64,000 bases of DNA, taken from Vreelandella profundi (GTDB taxonomy: Bacteria; Pseudomonadota; Gammaproteobacteria; Pseudomonadales; Halomonadaceae). Below, piece after piece: positions 37,955 to 47,276 of this stretch (positions are counted from its first letter, which is position 1; every line of letters begins with the position of its first letter). Location: assembly GCF_019722725.1 (NCBI RefSeq), contig NZ_CP077941.1:2108001-2172000 (forward strand), in the 5' to 3' direction. A program made the position numbers and the translations under genes. Below the pieces are notes generated by a model. It did no database searches. It saw only the letters and a program-made list of their open reading frames with translations, and had not been told where the DNA came from.

Positions 37955-38407
37955 ATGAGCTATCACCACATTTTAGTTGCCGTTGACCTAACCAAAGACT
38001 CGCACAAAATTCTTGAGCGCGCCGTCGTCATTGCCGAGCGTAATGACCGAGCTAAAATATCCATCATGCACACGCTTGAACCGCTTGGTTTTGCCTATGG
38101 CGGCGATATCCCGATGGACCTTACCAGCATTCAAGACCAGCTGGATGAGCATGCTAAAAAGCGCTTGGCTGAAATTGCCGCTCCGCACGTGCCTGAACCC
38201 CATCAGCATGTGGTAGTGGGTATGCCCGACACCGAGATTCATCGCTTTGCCGAAGACCATGACGTGGATTTGATTGTCGTAGGCTCCCACGGCCGCCATG
38301 GCTTTGCCCTGCTGCTGGGCTCAACCTCAACCGGTGTACTTCATGGCGCCCAGTGCGATGTCTTAGCCGTTCGCGTCGGCAAGAAAGGTGAGAAAACCGA
38401 CGAGTAA
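37955..38407 (+). CDS. universal stress protein UspA family
   Basis: The 150-residue single-domain protein begins YHHILVAVDLTKDSHKILERA and ends with the ATP-binding type motif VGSHGRHGFALLLGSTSTGVL. Such proteins help survival under starvation and other stress. AAGGAG lies seven bases before the ATG. A terminator follows at 38432. Confidence 0.93.
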   Translation: MSYHHILVAVDLTKDSHKILERAVVIAERNDRAKISIMHTLEPLGFAYGGDIPMDLTSIQDQLDEHAKKRLAEIAAPHVPEPHQHVVVGMPDTEIHRFAEDHDVDLIVVGSHGRHGFALLLGSTSTGVLHGAQCDVLAVRVGKKGEKTDE

Positions 38408-38431
38408 TCAAGCCCGCTTTATCAAGAACAA

Positions 38432-38456
38432 AAAAGGCGCCCATGAGGCGCCTTTT
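38432..38456. terminator. bidirectional terminator between usp and uup
   Basis: A perfect 10-bp stem (AAAAGGCGCC/GGCGCCTTTT) with a 5-base loop; A and T runs at both ends allow it to work for both converging genes. Confidence 0.88.
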
Positions 38457-38468
38457 AATTTATCGGGC

Positions 38469-40385
38469 CTACTCCCCTGCGGCCATTGCCTCAAGCTCCA
38501 TCCAACGCTCCATCGCTGTTTCTAACTGCTTTTGCACGGCTTCTAGCTGCTGCAACTTAGCCGCGACGGCGTCGGCGTCCTGCTGATAAAACGCTGGGTC
38601 ACCTATCGCGTTCTCTAACGTTTCTACCTCGCTCTCAAAACGCTCAATATCAGCGGGCAGCGTATCTAACTCACGCTGCAAATTGTAAGAAAGCTTGACG
38701 CTTTTTTTGGCAGGTGCCGCCGTGGCTTCAGGTGCTTTTTTAGCCACCTCTGAGGTCGGTTCAGTACGCTGACGTGCCGCCCCTTCCCAAGGCGCCGGCG
38801 GTAGCTTACCGCCCTGACGAATCCAGTCGGTGTAGCCGCCCACATATTCACGCACCACGCCCTCACCTTCAAAAGCCAGCATGCTAGTGACGACGTTGTC
38901 CATAAAGGTACGATCGTGGGATACCAGCAGCAGCGTGCCATCGAAATCGAGCAGCAGCTCTTCAAGCAGCTCCAGCGTTTCCATATCGAGGTCGTTGGTG
39001 GGCTCATCGAGGACTAATACGTTGGCAGGCTGGGTAAATAGCTTGGCAAGCAGGAGCCGATTGGATTCACCACCGGAAAGTGCTTTCACCGGCTGGCGTA
39101 CCCGCTCAGGCGTGAACAAGAAATCCTGCAGGTAGCTCATGACATGGCGATCTTTACCGCCAACGCTCACCCGATCACTGCCCTGAGCAACGTTATCGTA
39201 GACCGTTTTGTCTAGTTCAAGCCCGGCGCGCAGCTGGTCAAAATAAGCCACCTTCAGATTGGTACCCATCTGAACGCTGCCCTCGGTGGGCTCAAGCTCG
39301 CCCAACAGTATTTTCAGCAGCGTGGTTTTACCCGCCCCGTTGCGTCCTAAGAAGCCGATTCGGTCGCCACGCAGTATTTCGAGATTCATGCCACGCAGCA
39401 CAACGTCATCACCAAACCGCTGGGTAACGCCTTTCAGTTCCACGATACGCTTACCGGTGCGCTCACCGCGGTCTACCGTCAAGTTGGCATTGCCTTGGCG
39501 CTCACGGCGCTGGCTGCGCTCATTGCGCATGGCTTCTAAGGCCCGCACGCGGCCTTCATTACGCGTACGCCGCGCTTTGACGCCCTGACGAATCCAGACT
39601 TCCTCTTGCGCTAACTTTTTATCAAACTCGGCATTCTCACGCGCTTCAACTTCAAGCTCGTGCTGCTTGCGGGCTTGATACTCAACGTACTTACCGGGAT
39701 AGCGACCCAGCTGACCACGGTCTAGCTCCAGAATACTGGTTGCCAGCTTAGATAAAAATGCCCGGTCATGGGTAATCAATAGCACGGCGCCGTTAAACGA
39801 CAGCAGCTGCTCTTCTAGCCAGGCAATGGTGTCTAAGTCCAGATGGTTAGTCGGCTCATCGAGCAGCAGCAAATCAGGCTCAGCGACTAACGCGCGGGCA
39901 AGCGCTACGCGCCGCCGCCAGCCGCCGGAAAGCGCGCTCATTTGCGCCTCAGGCGGTAAGCCTAAGCGGGTTAATACGGTATCAATACGCTGGTGATACG
40001 ACCAGCCGTCAATGGCTTCCAGGCGCGTTTGCAGCGTGGCCATGCGGTCCATATCAGGATCAGGATCATTGATAAGATGATCATACTCAGAGAGCAGCTC
40101 ACCGGCTTCGGGCAACCCTTGGGCGACCATATCGAAAATAGTGAGGCCGGATGACTCCGGCAACTCCTGGGCGAGCACGCCGATTTTGAGACCAGGGGCG
40201 CGCCAGATGGAGCCATCGTCGGGTAAAATATCGCCCGCTACCAGTTTTAGCAGGGTGGACTTGCCGGTGCCGTTGCGACCGACCAGCGCCAGCCGTTCGC
40301 CTTTTTCAACCGTCAGATCGGCGCGATTGAGCAGTACATGGGTGCCATAGGCGAGTTGCAGCTGTTCGAGTCGTAACAGGGCCAC
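38469..40385 (-). CDS. uup: ABC-F ATPase Uup
   Basis: This 638-residue ABC-F protein has two ATPase domains (Walker A GRNGTGKS and GRNGAGKT, signatures LSGGW and LSGGE), the linker EEVWIRQGVKARRTRNEGRVR typical of Uup, and a C-terminal coiled coil of about 80 residues, including LSYNLQRELDTLP. ABC-F proteins act on the ribosome or on DNA structures rather than as transporters; Uup affects transposon precise excision in E. coli. Length and order match E. coli Uup. Confidence 0.94.
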   Translation of the reverse strand: MALLRLEQLQLAYGTHVLLNRADLTVEKGERLALVGRNGTGKSTLLKLVAGDILPDDGSIWRAPGLKIGVLAQELPESSGLTIFDMVAQGLPEAGELLSEYDHLINDPDPDMDRMATLQTRLEAIDGWSYHQRIDTVLTRLGLPPEAQMSALSGGWRRRVALARALVAEPDLLLLDEPTNHLDLDTIAWLEEQLLSFNGAVLLITHDRAFLSKLATSILELDRGQLGRYPGKYVEYQARKQHELEVEARENAEFDKKLAQEEVWIRQGVKARRTRNEGRVRALEAMRNERSQRRERQGNANLTVDRGERTGKRIVELKGVTQRFGDDVVLRGMNLEILRGDRIGFLGRNGAGKTTLLKILLGELEPTEGSVQMGTNLKVAYFDQLRAGLELDKTVYDNVAQGSDRVSVGGKDRHVMSYLQDFLFTPERVRQPVKALSGGESNRLLLAKLFTQPANVLVLDEPTNDLDMETLELLEELLLDFDGTLLLVSHDRTFMDNVVTSMLAFEGEGVVREYVGGYTDWIRQGGKLPPAPWEGAARQRTEPTSEVAKKAPEATAAPAKKSVKLSYNLQRELDTLPADIERFESEVETLENAIGDPAFYQQDADAVAAKLQQLEAVQKQLETAMERWMELEAMAAGE

Positions 40386-40537
40386 GCGGAGTCCTCCTTA
40401 ATCATAAGGCGCACAGTGTAACGCATGCGCGCGCCGAGGGGGTGGAACCTATGGAGCGAAAACTGACAGCGTGGTAACGTTTTGCCAATGCACAACAACA
40501 ATTCGTCGATAAGACTCTTTCCATAGGCAGCCCGCCA

Positions 40538-41551
40538 GTGACGGTTACCGTCTCGATGCATTTTGTAAATGAGCTATTTAAAGGCTTACCAGTGACCGCA
40601 ACGCCACCCACTCGCTATCTTGAACGGGCTGGGATCTCGCCCTTTTTACTCGCCGCGCCTCACGGTCGAGTAACGGTTGAGCAGTTTGCCGAGCTATACC
40701 GTTTGTTGGTAAATGAATTAGACGATGAAACGCCCGGCTTTTTTGCCCGCCCGCTGCGCGGTGGCACGTTAAAGCTACTGTGTTTAACGATGCTGGACGC
40801 ACCTAATCTGCAGGTGGCGCTGCATCGCTACACGCAGTTCTTCCGCATTTTGCTTGATGACTTTGGCTACGTGTTTACGCTGGAAGGAGATCTAGCCCGC
40901 ATGGCTCTGGTAGAGCATGCGCCCTTGGCGGGGAGCAGAACCTTAATTCATGAGCTGATGCTCAAGCTCTTTCACGGCATCGCATCATGGATGATTGCAC
41001 GTAAAATACCGCCGATTTTAATGGAGTGTGCCTACGCCCTGCCGCCACACAGCGCTGACTATTTGTACTTTTATCCTGGCACTGTTCGCTTTGAGAAGCC
41101 TCAGACCGCGATTTATATTGATCGGGCTTGGCTTGATCATCCTATACGTCAAACCAAAAAACATCTGGGCGCCTTTTTAAAGCGCGCCCCGGCGGATTGG
41201 TTTTACGTCTCATTTGCGGATCGCCTGCTGGCGCATCGTGTGCGGGAACACCTTTCACGTGATCTCGTCAATGCAGGCACGGTGCACAGCGTCGCCGGAG
41301 CACTGAATATGTCAGCGCGCACATTAGCTCGGCATTTAAAACAGGAAGGCACTCACTTTCAGGCCGTTAAAGATGAGTATCGGCGCGATTACGCCGTTCA
41401 GGCGCTTACCTGCAGTCAAAAGCCGCTCATCAGTATTGCCGAAGCATTAAGCTTTGAAGACTTGGCCTGCTTTAGCCGCGCGTTTAAAACCTGGACAGGC
41501 AATTCGCCCGCCGCGTACCGTAAAGCTCGCACGGCGGGCAACCTTCACTGA
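40538..41551 (+). CDS. AraC-family regulator with arabinose-binding-like sensor domain
   Basis: The 337-residue protein has an N-terminal sensor domain of the PF12625 type (residues about 20-200) and a C-terminal AraC helix-turn-helix (VAGALNMSARTLARHLKQEG, then ISIAEALSFEDLACFSRAFKTWTGNSPAAYR). The start is GTG at 40538; an ATG six codons later is an alternative. It lies beside the acyl-CoA operon at 41600-48506 and converges with it, and many regulators of this type govern fatty acid or lipid genes, so control of that operon is a fair guess. Confidence 0.82.
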   Translation: MTVTVSMHFVNELFKGLPVTATPPTRYLERAGISPFLLAAPHGRVTVEQFAELYRLLVNELDDETPGFFARPLRGGTLKLLCLTMLDAPNLQVALHRYTQFFRILLDDFGYVFTLEGDLARMALVEHAPLAGSRTLIHELMLKLFHGIASWMIARKIPPILMECAYALPPHSADYLYFYPGTVRFEKPQTAIYIDRAWLDHPIRQTKKHLGAFLKRAPADWFYVSFADRLLAHRVREHLSRDLVNAGTVHSVAGALNMSARTLARHLKQEGTHFQAVKDEYRRDYAVQALTCSQKPLISIAEALSFEDLACFSRAFKTWTGNSPAAYRKARTAGNLH

Positions 41552-41571
41552 TCGCGCGACAGGTGCTTTAG

Positions 41572-41607
41572 ACTTTAGACACTCTAAACTTTAGATACTC
41601 TAGACTT
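41572..41607. repeat. 16-bp tandem repeat, 2.25 copies
   Basis: The unit ACTTTAGAyACTCTAr occurs twice in a row plus ACTT of a third copy. It lies between the AraC gene and the acyl-CoA ligase gene and covers the stop codon of the latter. It might contain a weak hairpin but I see no clear terminator. Confidence 0.75.
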
Positions 41608-43252
41608 CGCTACGAATACGTTTTTTATCCAGCTTACCCACACTTGTTTTGGGTATTTGATCGACGAAACGGATCATGCTCGGAATAGCCCAGCGTCTGA
41701 GCTTTCCCTGCGTGACAAACTGCTCTAGAAATGCCTGTACAGCTTCCACCGTCGGCGGGTTGTTAGCGTCGACCGCTACGGCTAATGCAGCCGGGCGCTC
41801 TCCCCACTTGTCATCGGCGATACCGATCACGGCCACTTCGGCAATCCCTGGGCACTGGCTGATATAACTTTCAAGCTCTAGCGATGAGAGCCACTCGCCG
41901 CCCGTTTTAATAACATCTTTGATGCGATCACTAATGGTTAGAAAGCCACGTTCATCGAGTGAACCTACATCCCCGGTGTGTAGCCAACCATCGCGCCATA
42001 GCTCAGCACTGCGCGCCTCTTCTTTAAAGTAGGCCTGAGTCAGCCAGGGCGACTGGACGCGCACTTCACCGATGCTTTTACCATCTTGCTGTAGCGGCTC
42101 ACCGTTGGCATCTACAACCTGCAGCTTAACCAAAGGAATCGGCAGCCCCGCTTTACAGCGCCAGGGCAGTTGGGTCGCAAAATCGGCGGCGGCGATATCC
42201 TGGGGCAAAATCCCGGCGGTCAGCATTGGGCAGGTTTCCGACATGCCATAGGCGCTGCGCGTATCAATGCCAAGTTCCCAGGCCTTGTTTGCCAACGATT
42301 GCGTTAGCGCACTGCCACCCACCAGCACCTTCCAACCGGTGAGATCAATTTGTTTTGAGGCAATCGCCTCAGCGCTGACCACCATATTTAATAGCGTCGG
42401 TACACAGTGTGAAAAATCGACCTTTTCACTAACCAGCAGTTTCACCAGCATTTCTGGCTCGTAGCGACCCGGATAGACCTGGGTAGCCCCCATCAGCGTA
42501 GCTGTATAGGGCACGCCCCAGGCATGCACGTGAAACATGGGCGTAATGGGCATATACACCTTGTCTCGATTCAGTAGCTCAAAACCTGGCGCTTGGAACG
42601 CACTCGCCTCGCTTAAGGTGTGTAATACCAATTGGCGATGAGTAAAAAACACCGCTTTTGGATTGCCCGTGGTGCCCGTCGTGTAGAACAAGGTCGCCAC
42701 GGCGTTTTCATCAAAACTAGCAAACGCATAGTCAGTGGGCTGCTCACTTAACAGAGATTCAAACTCACCAACAATAGGAAGAGTGGTATTAATAGCCTGT
42801 GACGTTTCTTGGCAAAGCAGGTAGCCACGCACTAAGGGAAGCTTGTCGGCCAGCGGCTCAATCAGCGACATGAACTCTTCATGCACGATAACAAAGGCGT
42901 CTTCGGCATGCTCCATGGTGTAAAGAATTTGCTCCGGCGCCAGGCGTACGTTGACCGTATGCAGCACCGCGCCAATCATTGGAATCGCAAAAAAGCACTC
43001 TAGATAACGATGGCTATCCCAATCTAACACTGCCACCACATCTCCCGCTTTAACGCCTTGCGCAGTCAGTACGTGGGCCAGTTGATGGACTCGCTCGCGA
43101 AAATGCCCGTAGTCGTGGCGGCTTTGGTCTTGATATACGATTTGATTATCACCGGCCATGCGAACCCCCGCGTCCAGTAAGTCACCAATCATTAACGCGG
43201 GATTGATGGCCGACGCGGTTGCCGGTAAAATTTTTGGTGTGATCGTGGACAT
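41600..43252 (-). CDS. fatty-acid CoA ligase (AMP-forming)
   Basis: The 550-residue protein belongs to the ANL superfamily, with the AMP-binding loop YTTGTTGNPKAV, the A5-type motif YGMSETCP, and the C-terminal GEWLSSLELES and KTSVGKLDKKR (catalytic lysine) segments. Its type resembles medium- to long-chain acyl-CoA synthetases. The ATG at 43252 has AAGGAG six bases upstream. It is the last gene of the leftward acyl-CoA operon. Confidence 0.9.
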   Translation of the reverse strand: MSTITPKILPATASAINPALMIGDLLDAGVRMAGDNQIVYQDQSRHDYGHFRERVHQLAHVLTAQGVKAGDVVAVLDWDSHRYLECFFAIPMIGAVLHTVNVRLAPEQILYTMEHAEDAFVIVHEEFMSLIEPLADKLPLVRGYLLCQETSQAINTTLPIVGEFESLLSEQPTDYAFASFDENAVATLFYTTGTTGNPKAVFFTHRQLVLHTLSEASAFQAPGFELLNRDKVYMPITPMFHVHAWGVPYTATLMGATQVYPGRYEPEMLVKLLVSEKVDFSHCVPTLLNMVVSAEAIASKQIDLTGWKVLVGGSALTQSLANKAWELGIDTRSAYGMSETCPMLTAGILPQDIAAADFATQLPWRCKAGLPIPLVKLQVVDANGEPLQQDGKSIGEVRVQSPWLTQAYFKEEARSAELWRDGWLHTGDVGSLDERGFLTISDRIKDVIKTGGEWLSSLELESYISQCPGIAEVAVIGIADDKWGERPAALAVAVDANNPPTVEAVQAFLEQFVTQGKLRRWAIPSMIRFVDQIPKTSVGKLDKKRIRSEV

Positions 43253-43292
43253 GACAACTCCTTTTCGCTTGTTCTTGTTGCGGCGAGCTTCA

Positions 43293-44480
43293 TTAGCAGC
43301 GCTCAATTAGCAGCGCGATGCCTTGACCGCCGCCAATACACAGCGTAATCAAGCCATAGCGACCGCTAATACGCTCTAACTCATACAGCGTTTTGAGGAT
43401 CAAAATAGCCCCCGTCGCACCCACCGGATGGCCTAGCGCAACCGCCCCACCGTTAGGGTTGAGTTTTTCCAGTGGAAAGCCCAGCGTCTGCGCCACCGCC
43501 ATTGCTTGAGCAGCAAATGCCTCGTTTGATTCAATCACATCAATATCATGAATGCTAAGACTTGCCTGCTGCAGGCAGCGCTTTACTGCGGGAATCGGCC
43601 CTAAGCCCATAAGCGAGGGCTCAACACCCGCCATCGTGGCTACCCGTAGGCGTGCCCGGGGCACCAGCCCGCGCCGCGTCGCTTCATCACTGTGAGCAAG
43701 GACAAGCGTTGCCGCGCCGTCATTAATGCCCGACGCATTGCCTGCGGTTACCACACCGTCCTTTTGAAAGGCAGGCTTCAGCCGCGCTAAATCGCCTAGT
43801 TGGAGACCTTCGCGTACGTGTTCATCCTGACAGAAACGCACCGTCTGCTTACCTTGGCTTATTTCTATCGGTACAATTTGCGCATCAAAGCGGCCTTCCG
43901 CTATTGCTCGAGACGCCTTTTGGTGGCTTTCAAGAGCAAATTGATCCAGCTGCTCACGGGTAAACCCATACTGTTTAGCAATGTTTTCTGCGGTGCATCC
44001 CATATGGCCGCTACCAAAAGGATCGCTAAGTATGCCTAAGGTTAAGTCCTGGATGCCCATATCGCCCATACGCACACCGTTGCGCGCTTGAGGCGGTAGC
44101 AAATAGGCCCCGCGAGACATGGATTCAGCACCTCCCGCTAACGCCAAACGACTATCGCCTAAAACGATCTGCTGCGCGGCAGACACCACGGCCTGAACAC
44201 CCGACCCACACAGCCGGTTAACGTTGAAGGCGCTGGCTTCTTTGGGTACACCAGCATCCAGCGCAATATGCCGCGCTAAATAGGCGTCTTGAGGGCCTGT
44301 GGTAATGATGTGGCCGAAAACAGAATGATCAATATCTGTCCCCTCAACACCAGAGCGCCGCAATGCCTCTCTAGCGGTTATCGCCCCTAGTTCAGATGGC
44401 GCCATGCTGGAGAGAGACCCGCCAAAACCGCCAATAGCGGTGCGCACACCCGCTAAGATCACGACATCATCCAGCCGCAT
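43293..44480 (-). CDS. acetyl-CoA C-acyltransferase (thiolase)
   Basis: The 395-residue thiolase has its nucleophilic Cys in NRLCGSGVQAVV, the histidine in GGAVALGHPVG and the second cysteine in CIGGGQG. It is the type used to make or cleave acetoacetyl-CoA or longer 3-ketoacyl-CoA. It lies between the acyl-CoA dehydrogenase and the ligase with 40-46 base gaps, so it probably cleaves the ketoacyl product of this operon's pathway. No hydratase or hydroxyacyl dehydrogenase gene is present here; FadB could supply these. Confidence 0.91.
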   Translation of the reverse strand: MRLDDVVILAGVRTAIGGFGGSLSSMAPSELGAITAREALRRSGVEGTDIDHSVFGHIITTGPQDAYLARHIALDAGVPKEASAFNVNRLCGSGVQAVVSAAQQIVLGDSRLALAGGAESMSRGAYLLPPQARNGVRMGDMGIQDLTLGILSDPFGSGHMGCTAENIAKQYGFTREQLDQFALESHQKASRAIAEGRFDAQIVPIEISQGKQTVRFCQDEHVREGLQLGDLARLKPAFQKDGVVTAGNASGINDGAATLVLAHSDEATRRGLVPRARLRVATMAGVEPSLMGLGPIPAVKRCLQQASLSIHDIDVIESNEAFAAQAMAVAQTLGFPLEKLNPNGGAVALGHPVGATGAILILKTLYELERISGRYGLITLCIGGGQGIALLIERC

Positions 44481-44526
44481 AGGTATTTCCTCATGTCTTA
44501 ACTAACTGATTCTTAGCAACGCTTTA

Positions 44527-45687
44527 TTAGCGACTCGGTGAGTCCACTTTGCCAAGCAGCGAGCGTGCAATAACTTCTTTCATGATCTCTGAGCTGCCGG
44601 CATAAATAGTCTGCACTCGTGCGTCTCGATAAAAGCGTGAGATAGGATATTCCTCCGTGTAACCGTAGCCGCCAAACAGCTGCAGGCAACGGTCCACCGC
44701 TCGGCACTGCAGCTCACTGAGCTGCAGTTTTAAAATCGCGGCATCGGTGCTGCTCATTGTCCCTTGGCGGTATTTTTCGAGGCAATGTTCGAAGTAGGCG
44801 CGCGCCACGTCTAGCTGGGCCTTTATATCAGCCAGGACAAAACGGGTATTTTGAAAATCAGCCACGCGTTGCCCGAACGCGTGGCGCTGTTCTACATACG
44901 TTAAGGTGAGCGCTAACGCGCCCTCTACTGCGCCCAAGGCTTGAGCGCCAACGCCGAGACGTTCACGCGGCAGCTCCTGCATTAAATAGCGAAAACCGGC
45001 GCCCTCTTCGCCCAGCAAAGCACCATGAGGCAACTGAATATGATCAAAGCTAAGTTCGGCGGTATCGCTGGCGTGCTGGCCGATTTTTTTGATTGGCTTA
45101 CCGCGTGCAAAGCCCGGCAAATGCGTATCGACTAAAAACAGAGAAACGCCTTTGGCGCCAGCGGAAGGATCTGTTTTTGCACACACAATCACCACGTCAG
45201 CAAACTGGCCGTTGGTGATAAAAATTTTGCTGCCGCTTAACTCCCAGCCTTCATTAGTGCGCTTCGCGCGGGTTTTCATCGATGCCAGATCGCTACCGGC
45301 ATGGGGCTCAGTCATGGCAATAGCACCGAGAATTTCGCCACGGGCCATGGCTGGCAGCCACTGCTCACACTGTGAGTCAGTGCCTAACGTTTGCACATAA
45401 GGCATAACGATATTGGCGTGAATATTATAAGCGCTGGCTAAGCCACCAAACCCCTGGCGAGAAAGCTCTTCCAGCACGAGCTGGGTAATCGCAATATCGG
45501 CCTCTGACCCACCGTTTTGTTCATCCAGATCAATACCCAGCAAACCTGCAGCGCCTAACGCATGCCACAACGAACGGGGGATTTCGCCTGCGGCCTCCCA
45601 CTGATCGTAAAACGGTGCTACTTCTTTCGTGAGACAGCGCTTAATCATGCTGTAGAACAGTGCGCTTGCTTCCTGGCCCACGCTCAT
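44527..45687 (-). CDS. acyl-CoA dehydrogenase
   Basis: The 386-residue flavoprotein has the family signatures AIAMTEPHAGSDLASMKTRA and RCLQLFGGYGYTEEYPISRFYRDARV. It introduces a double bond alpha-beta to the CoA thioester. Its start overlaps the stop of the upstream acyl-CoA synthetase by four bases (ATGA type). The chain length it prefers is unknown. Confidence 0.91.
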   Translation of the reverse strand: MSVGQEASALFYSMIKRCLTKEVAPFYDQWEAAGEIPRSLWHALGAAGLLGIDLDEQNGGSEADIAITQLVLEELSRQGFGGLASAYNIHANIVMPYVQTLGTDSQCEQWLPAMARGEILGAIAMTEPHAGSDLASMKTRAKRTNEGWELSGSKIFITNGQFADVVIVCAKTDPSAGAKGVSLFLVDTHLPGFARGKPIKKIGQHASDTAELSFDHIQLPHGALLGEEGAGFRYLMQELPRERLGVGAQALGAVEGALALTLTYVEQRHAFGQRVADFQNTRFVLADIKAQLDVARAYFEHCLEKYRQGTMSSTDAAILKLQLSELQCRAVDRCLQLFGGYGYTEEYPISRFYRDARVQTIYAGSSEIMKEVIARSLLGKVDSPSR

Positions 45688-47237
45688 GGCTTAAGCTCTT
45701 GACGTAGATGGCGCTTGAGAATTTTTCCAGCAGTGCTCTTGGGTAACGCATCGGTAAAGACAACGTGCTTAGGCACTTTATAAGGCGCCATTAACGTTTT
45801 GGCGTGATGGATCAGAGCTTCTTCGCTTACCGACTGGCCTTCTTTTAGAACCACCACGGCGGTGATAGCTTCAATCCACTTCTCATCCGGCTGGCCGATG
45901 ACAGCCACTTCCGATACCGCAGGGTGCTTAAAGAGCCCCTCCTCTACTTCACGGCTCGCCACCAGTACGCCGCCGGTATTGATCACATCTTTAATGCGAT
46001 CGACGACATAAAGATAGCCTGCTTCATCGAAGTAACCCACGTCGCCAGAATGAAACCAGTCTCCCTGGAAGGCTTCTTCAGTCATCGCCGCTTTGTCCCA
46101 GTAACCGTTCATAAGCTGGGGTGAGCGGTGGACAATCTCGCCATGTTCGCCGGAAGGTACGTCGTTCATGTCAAGATCGACGATGCGCGTTTCCACCGTC
46201 AAGATGGGCCGCCCGGCGGAAGCCGGCCTCGCGGCATGCTCTTCTGGACGCAGTACGGTCGCCAGCGGTGCAATTTCACTCTGCCCATAGCAGTTATAAA
46301 GGCCTACGCCCGGTATGCGCTGCTGCAGTTCCTCAAGTACCGGCACCGGCATAATCGAGGCACCGTAATAGGCTTTGTTGAGAGCGCTCAAGTCAAAGCG
46401 GTCAAATTCAGCATGGCGTAGCAGGCTGATCCAGACCGTTGGCGGGGCAAAAAATGACGCGATCTGGTAGTTAGCCATGGCGCTTAAACATAGCTCAGGA
46501 AGCGGTGCTTCAAGCAAATAGACGGAAGCACCCAATAACAGCGCGGGCATTAGAAAGACGTGCATTTGCGCTGAATGGTAAAGCGGCAGCGCAGCGAGCA
46601 TGGCGTCATTGCCTTTAATATCCAGCTCGACCATGCAGGCCATATATTCGGCCATTAACGCTTGATGGGTCATCATGGCGGCTTTTGGCGCAGCGGTGGT
46701 GCCCGAGGTATAAAGCAGTTGAGCTAGGCTGGCACCATCGACATCAACGTCTGGCTCTTGGCTATGTTCGGCCGATGTGGCATGACTCAGCACGTCAAAA
46801 CCGCCGGCATCACTCTCCTGCTCAGCGTGCAGCGTTCCCAACAGGGCTAAATTCAATCCCTCTGCCGCGGCATTCACTTTGTCAGCAAGGCTCATATCAC
46901 TTAGCAAGCCCGTGGCACCCGACTGCTCAAGAATGTAGCGCAACTCTTCGCCGCTTAGCGCAAAGTTAATAGGCACGTGCACTAAACCTGCCTTGGTAGC
47001 TGCCAGCCAAGCAATCACATAAGCGTCAGAGTTTTTGCCATAAACGACCAATCTATCACCTGGTACGAGGCCTGCTGCCAGCAGGCCATTAGCCACCCGA
47101 TTGGCGGCTTGACTGAGCTCACGATAGCGCCACTGACGTTCACCAAATACCAGTGCCAACTGATGCGGATACTTTCGAGCGCTGCGACTTAAAGCGGCCC
47201 CAATACTATTTTGCTGAATAATAGACGGTTCAGACAT
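45684..47237 (-). CDS. acyl-CoA synthetase (AMP-forming)
   Basis: The 517-residue ANL enzyme has the loop YTSGTTAAPKAA, NCYGQSEIAP, DWFHSGDVGYFDE and the terminal KSTAGKILKRHLR with catalytic lysine. Two such ligases in one operon suggest two activation steps or different chain lengths. It follows the solute-binding protein gene by 39 bases. Confidence 0.9.
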   Translation of the reverse strand: MSEPSIIQQNSIGAALSRSARKYPHQLALVFGERQWRYRELSQAANRVANGLLAAGLVPGDRLVVYGKNSDAYVIAWLAATKAGLVHVPINFALSGEELRYILEQSGATGLLSDMSLADKVNAAAEGLNLALLGTLHAEQESDAGGFDVLSHATSAEHSQEPDVDVDGASLAQLLYTSGTTAAPKAAMMTHQALMAEYMACMVELDIKGNDAMLAALPLYHSAQMHVFLMPALLLGASVYLLEAPLPELCLSAMANYQIASFFAPPTVWISLLRHAEFDRFDLSALNKAYYGASIMPVPVLEELQQRIPGVGLYNCYGQSEIAPLATVLRPEEHAARPASAGRPILTVETRIVDLDMNDVPSGEHGEIVHRSPQLMNGYWDKAAMTEEAFQGDWFHSGDVGYFDEAGYLYVVDRIKDVINTGGVLVASREVEEGLFKHPAVSEVAVIGQPDEKWIEAITAVVVLKEGQSVSEEALIHHAKTLMAPYKVPKHVVFTDALPKSTAGKILKRHLRQELKP

Positions 47238-47276
47238 GCTAAATCCTCAAGTGGGTTGCCGTGAATGAACAACGCT

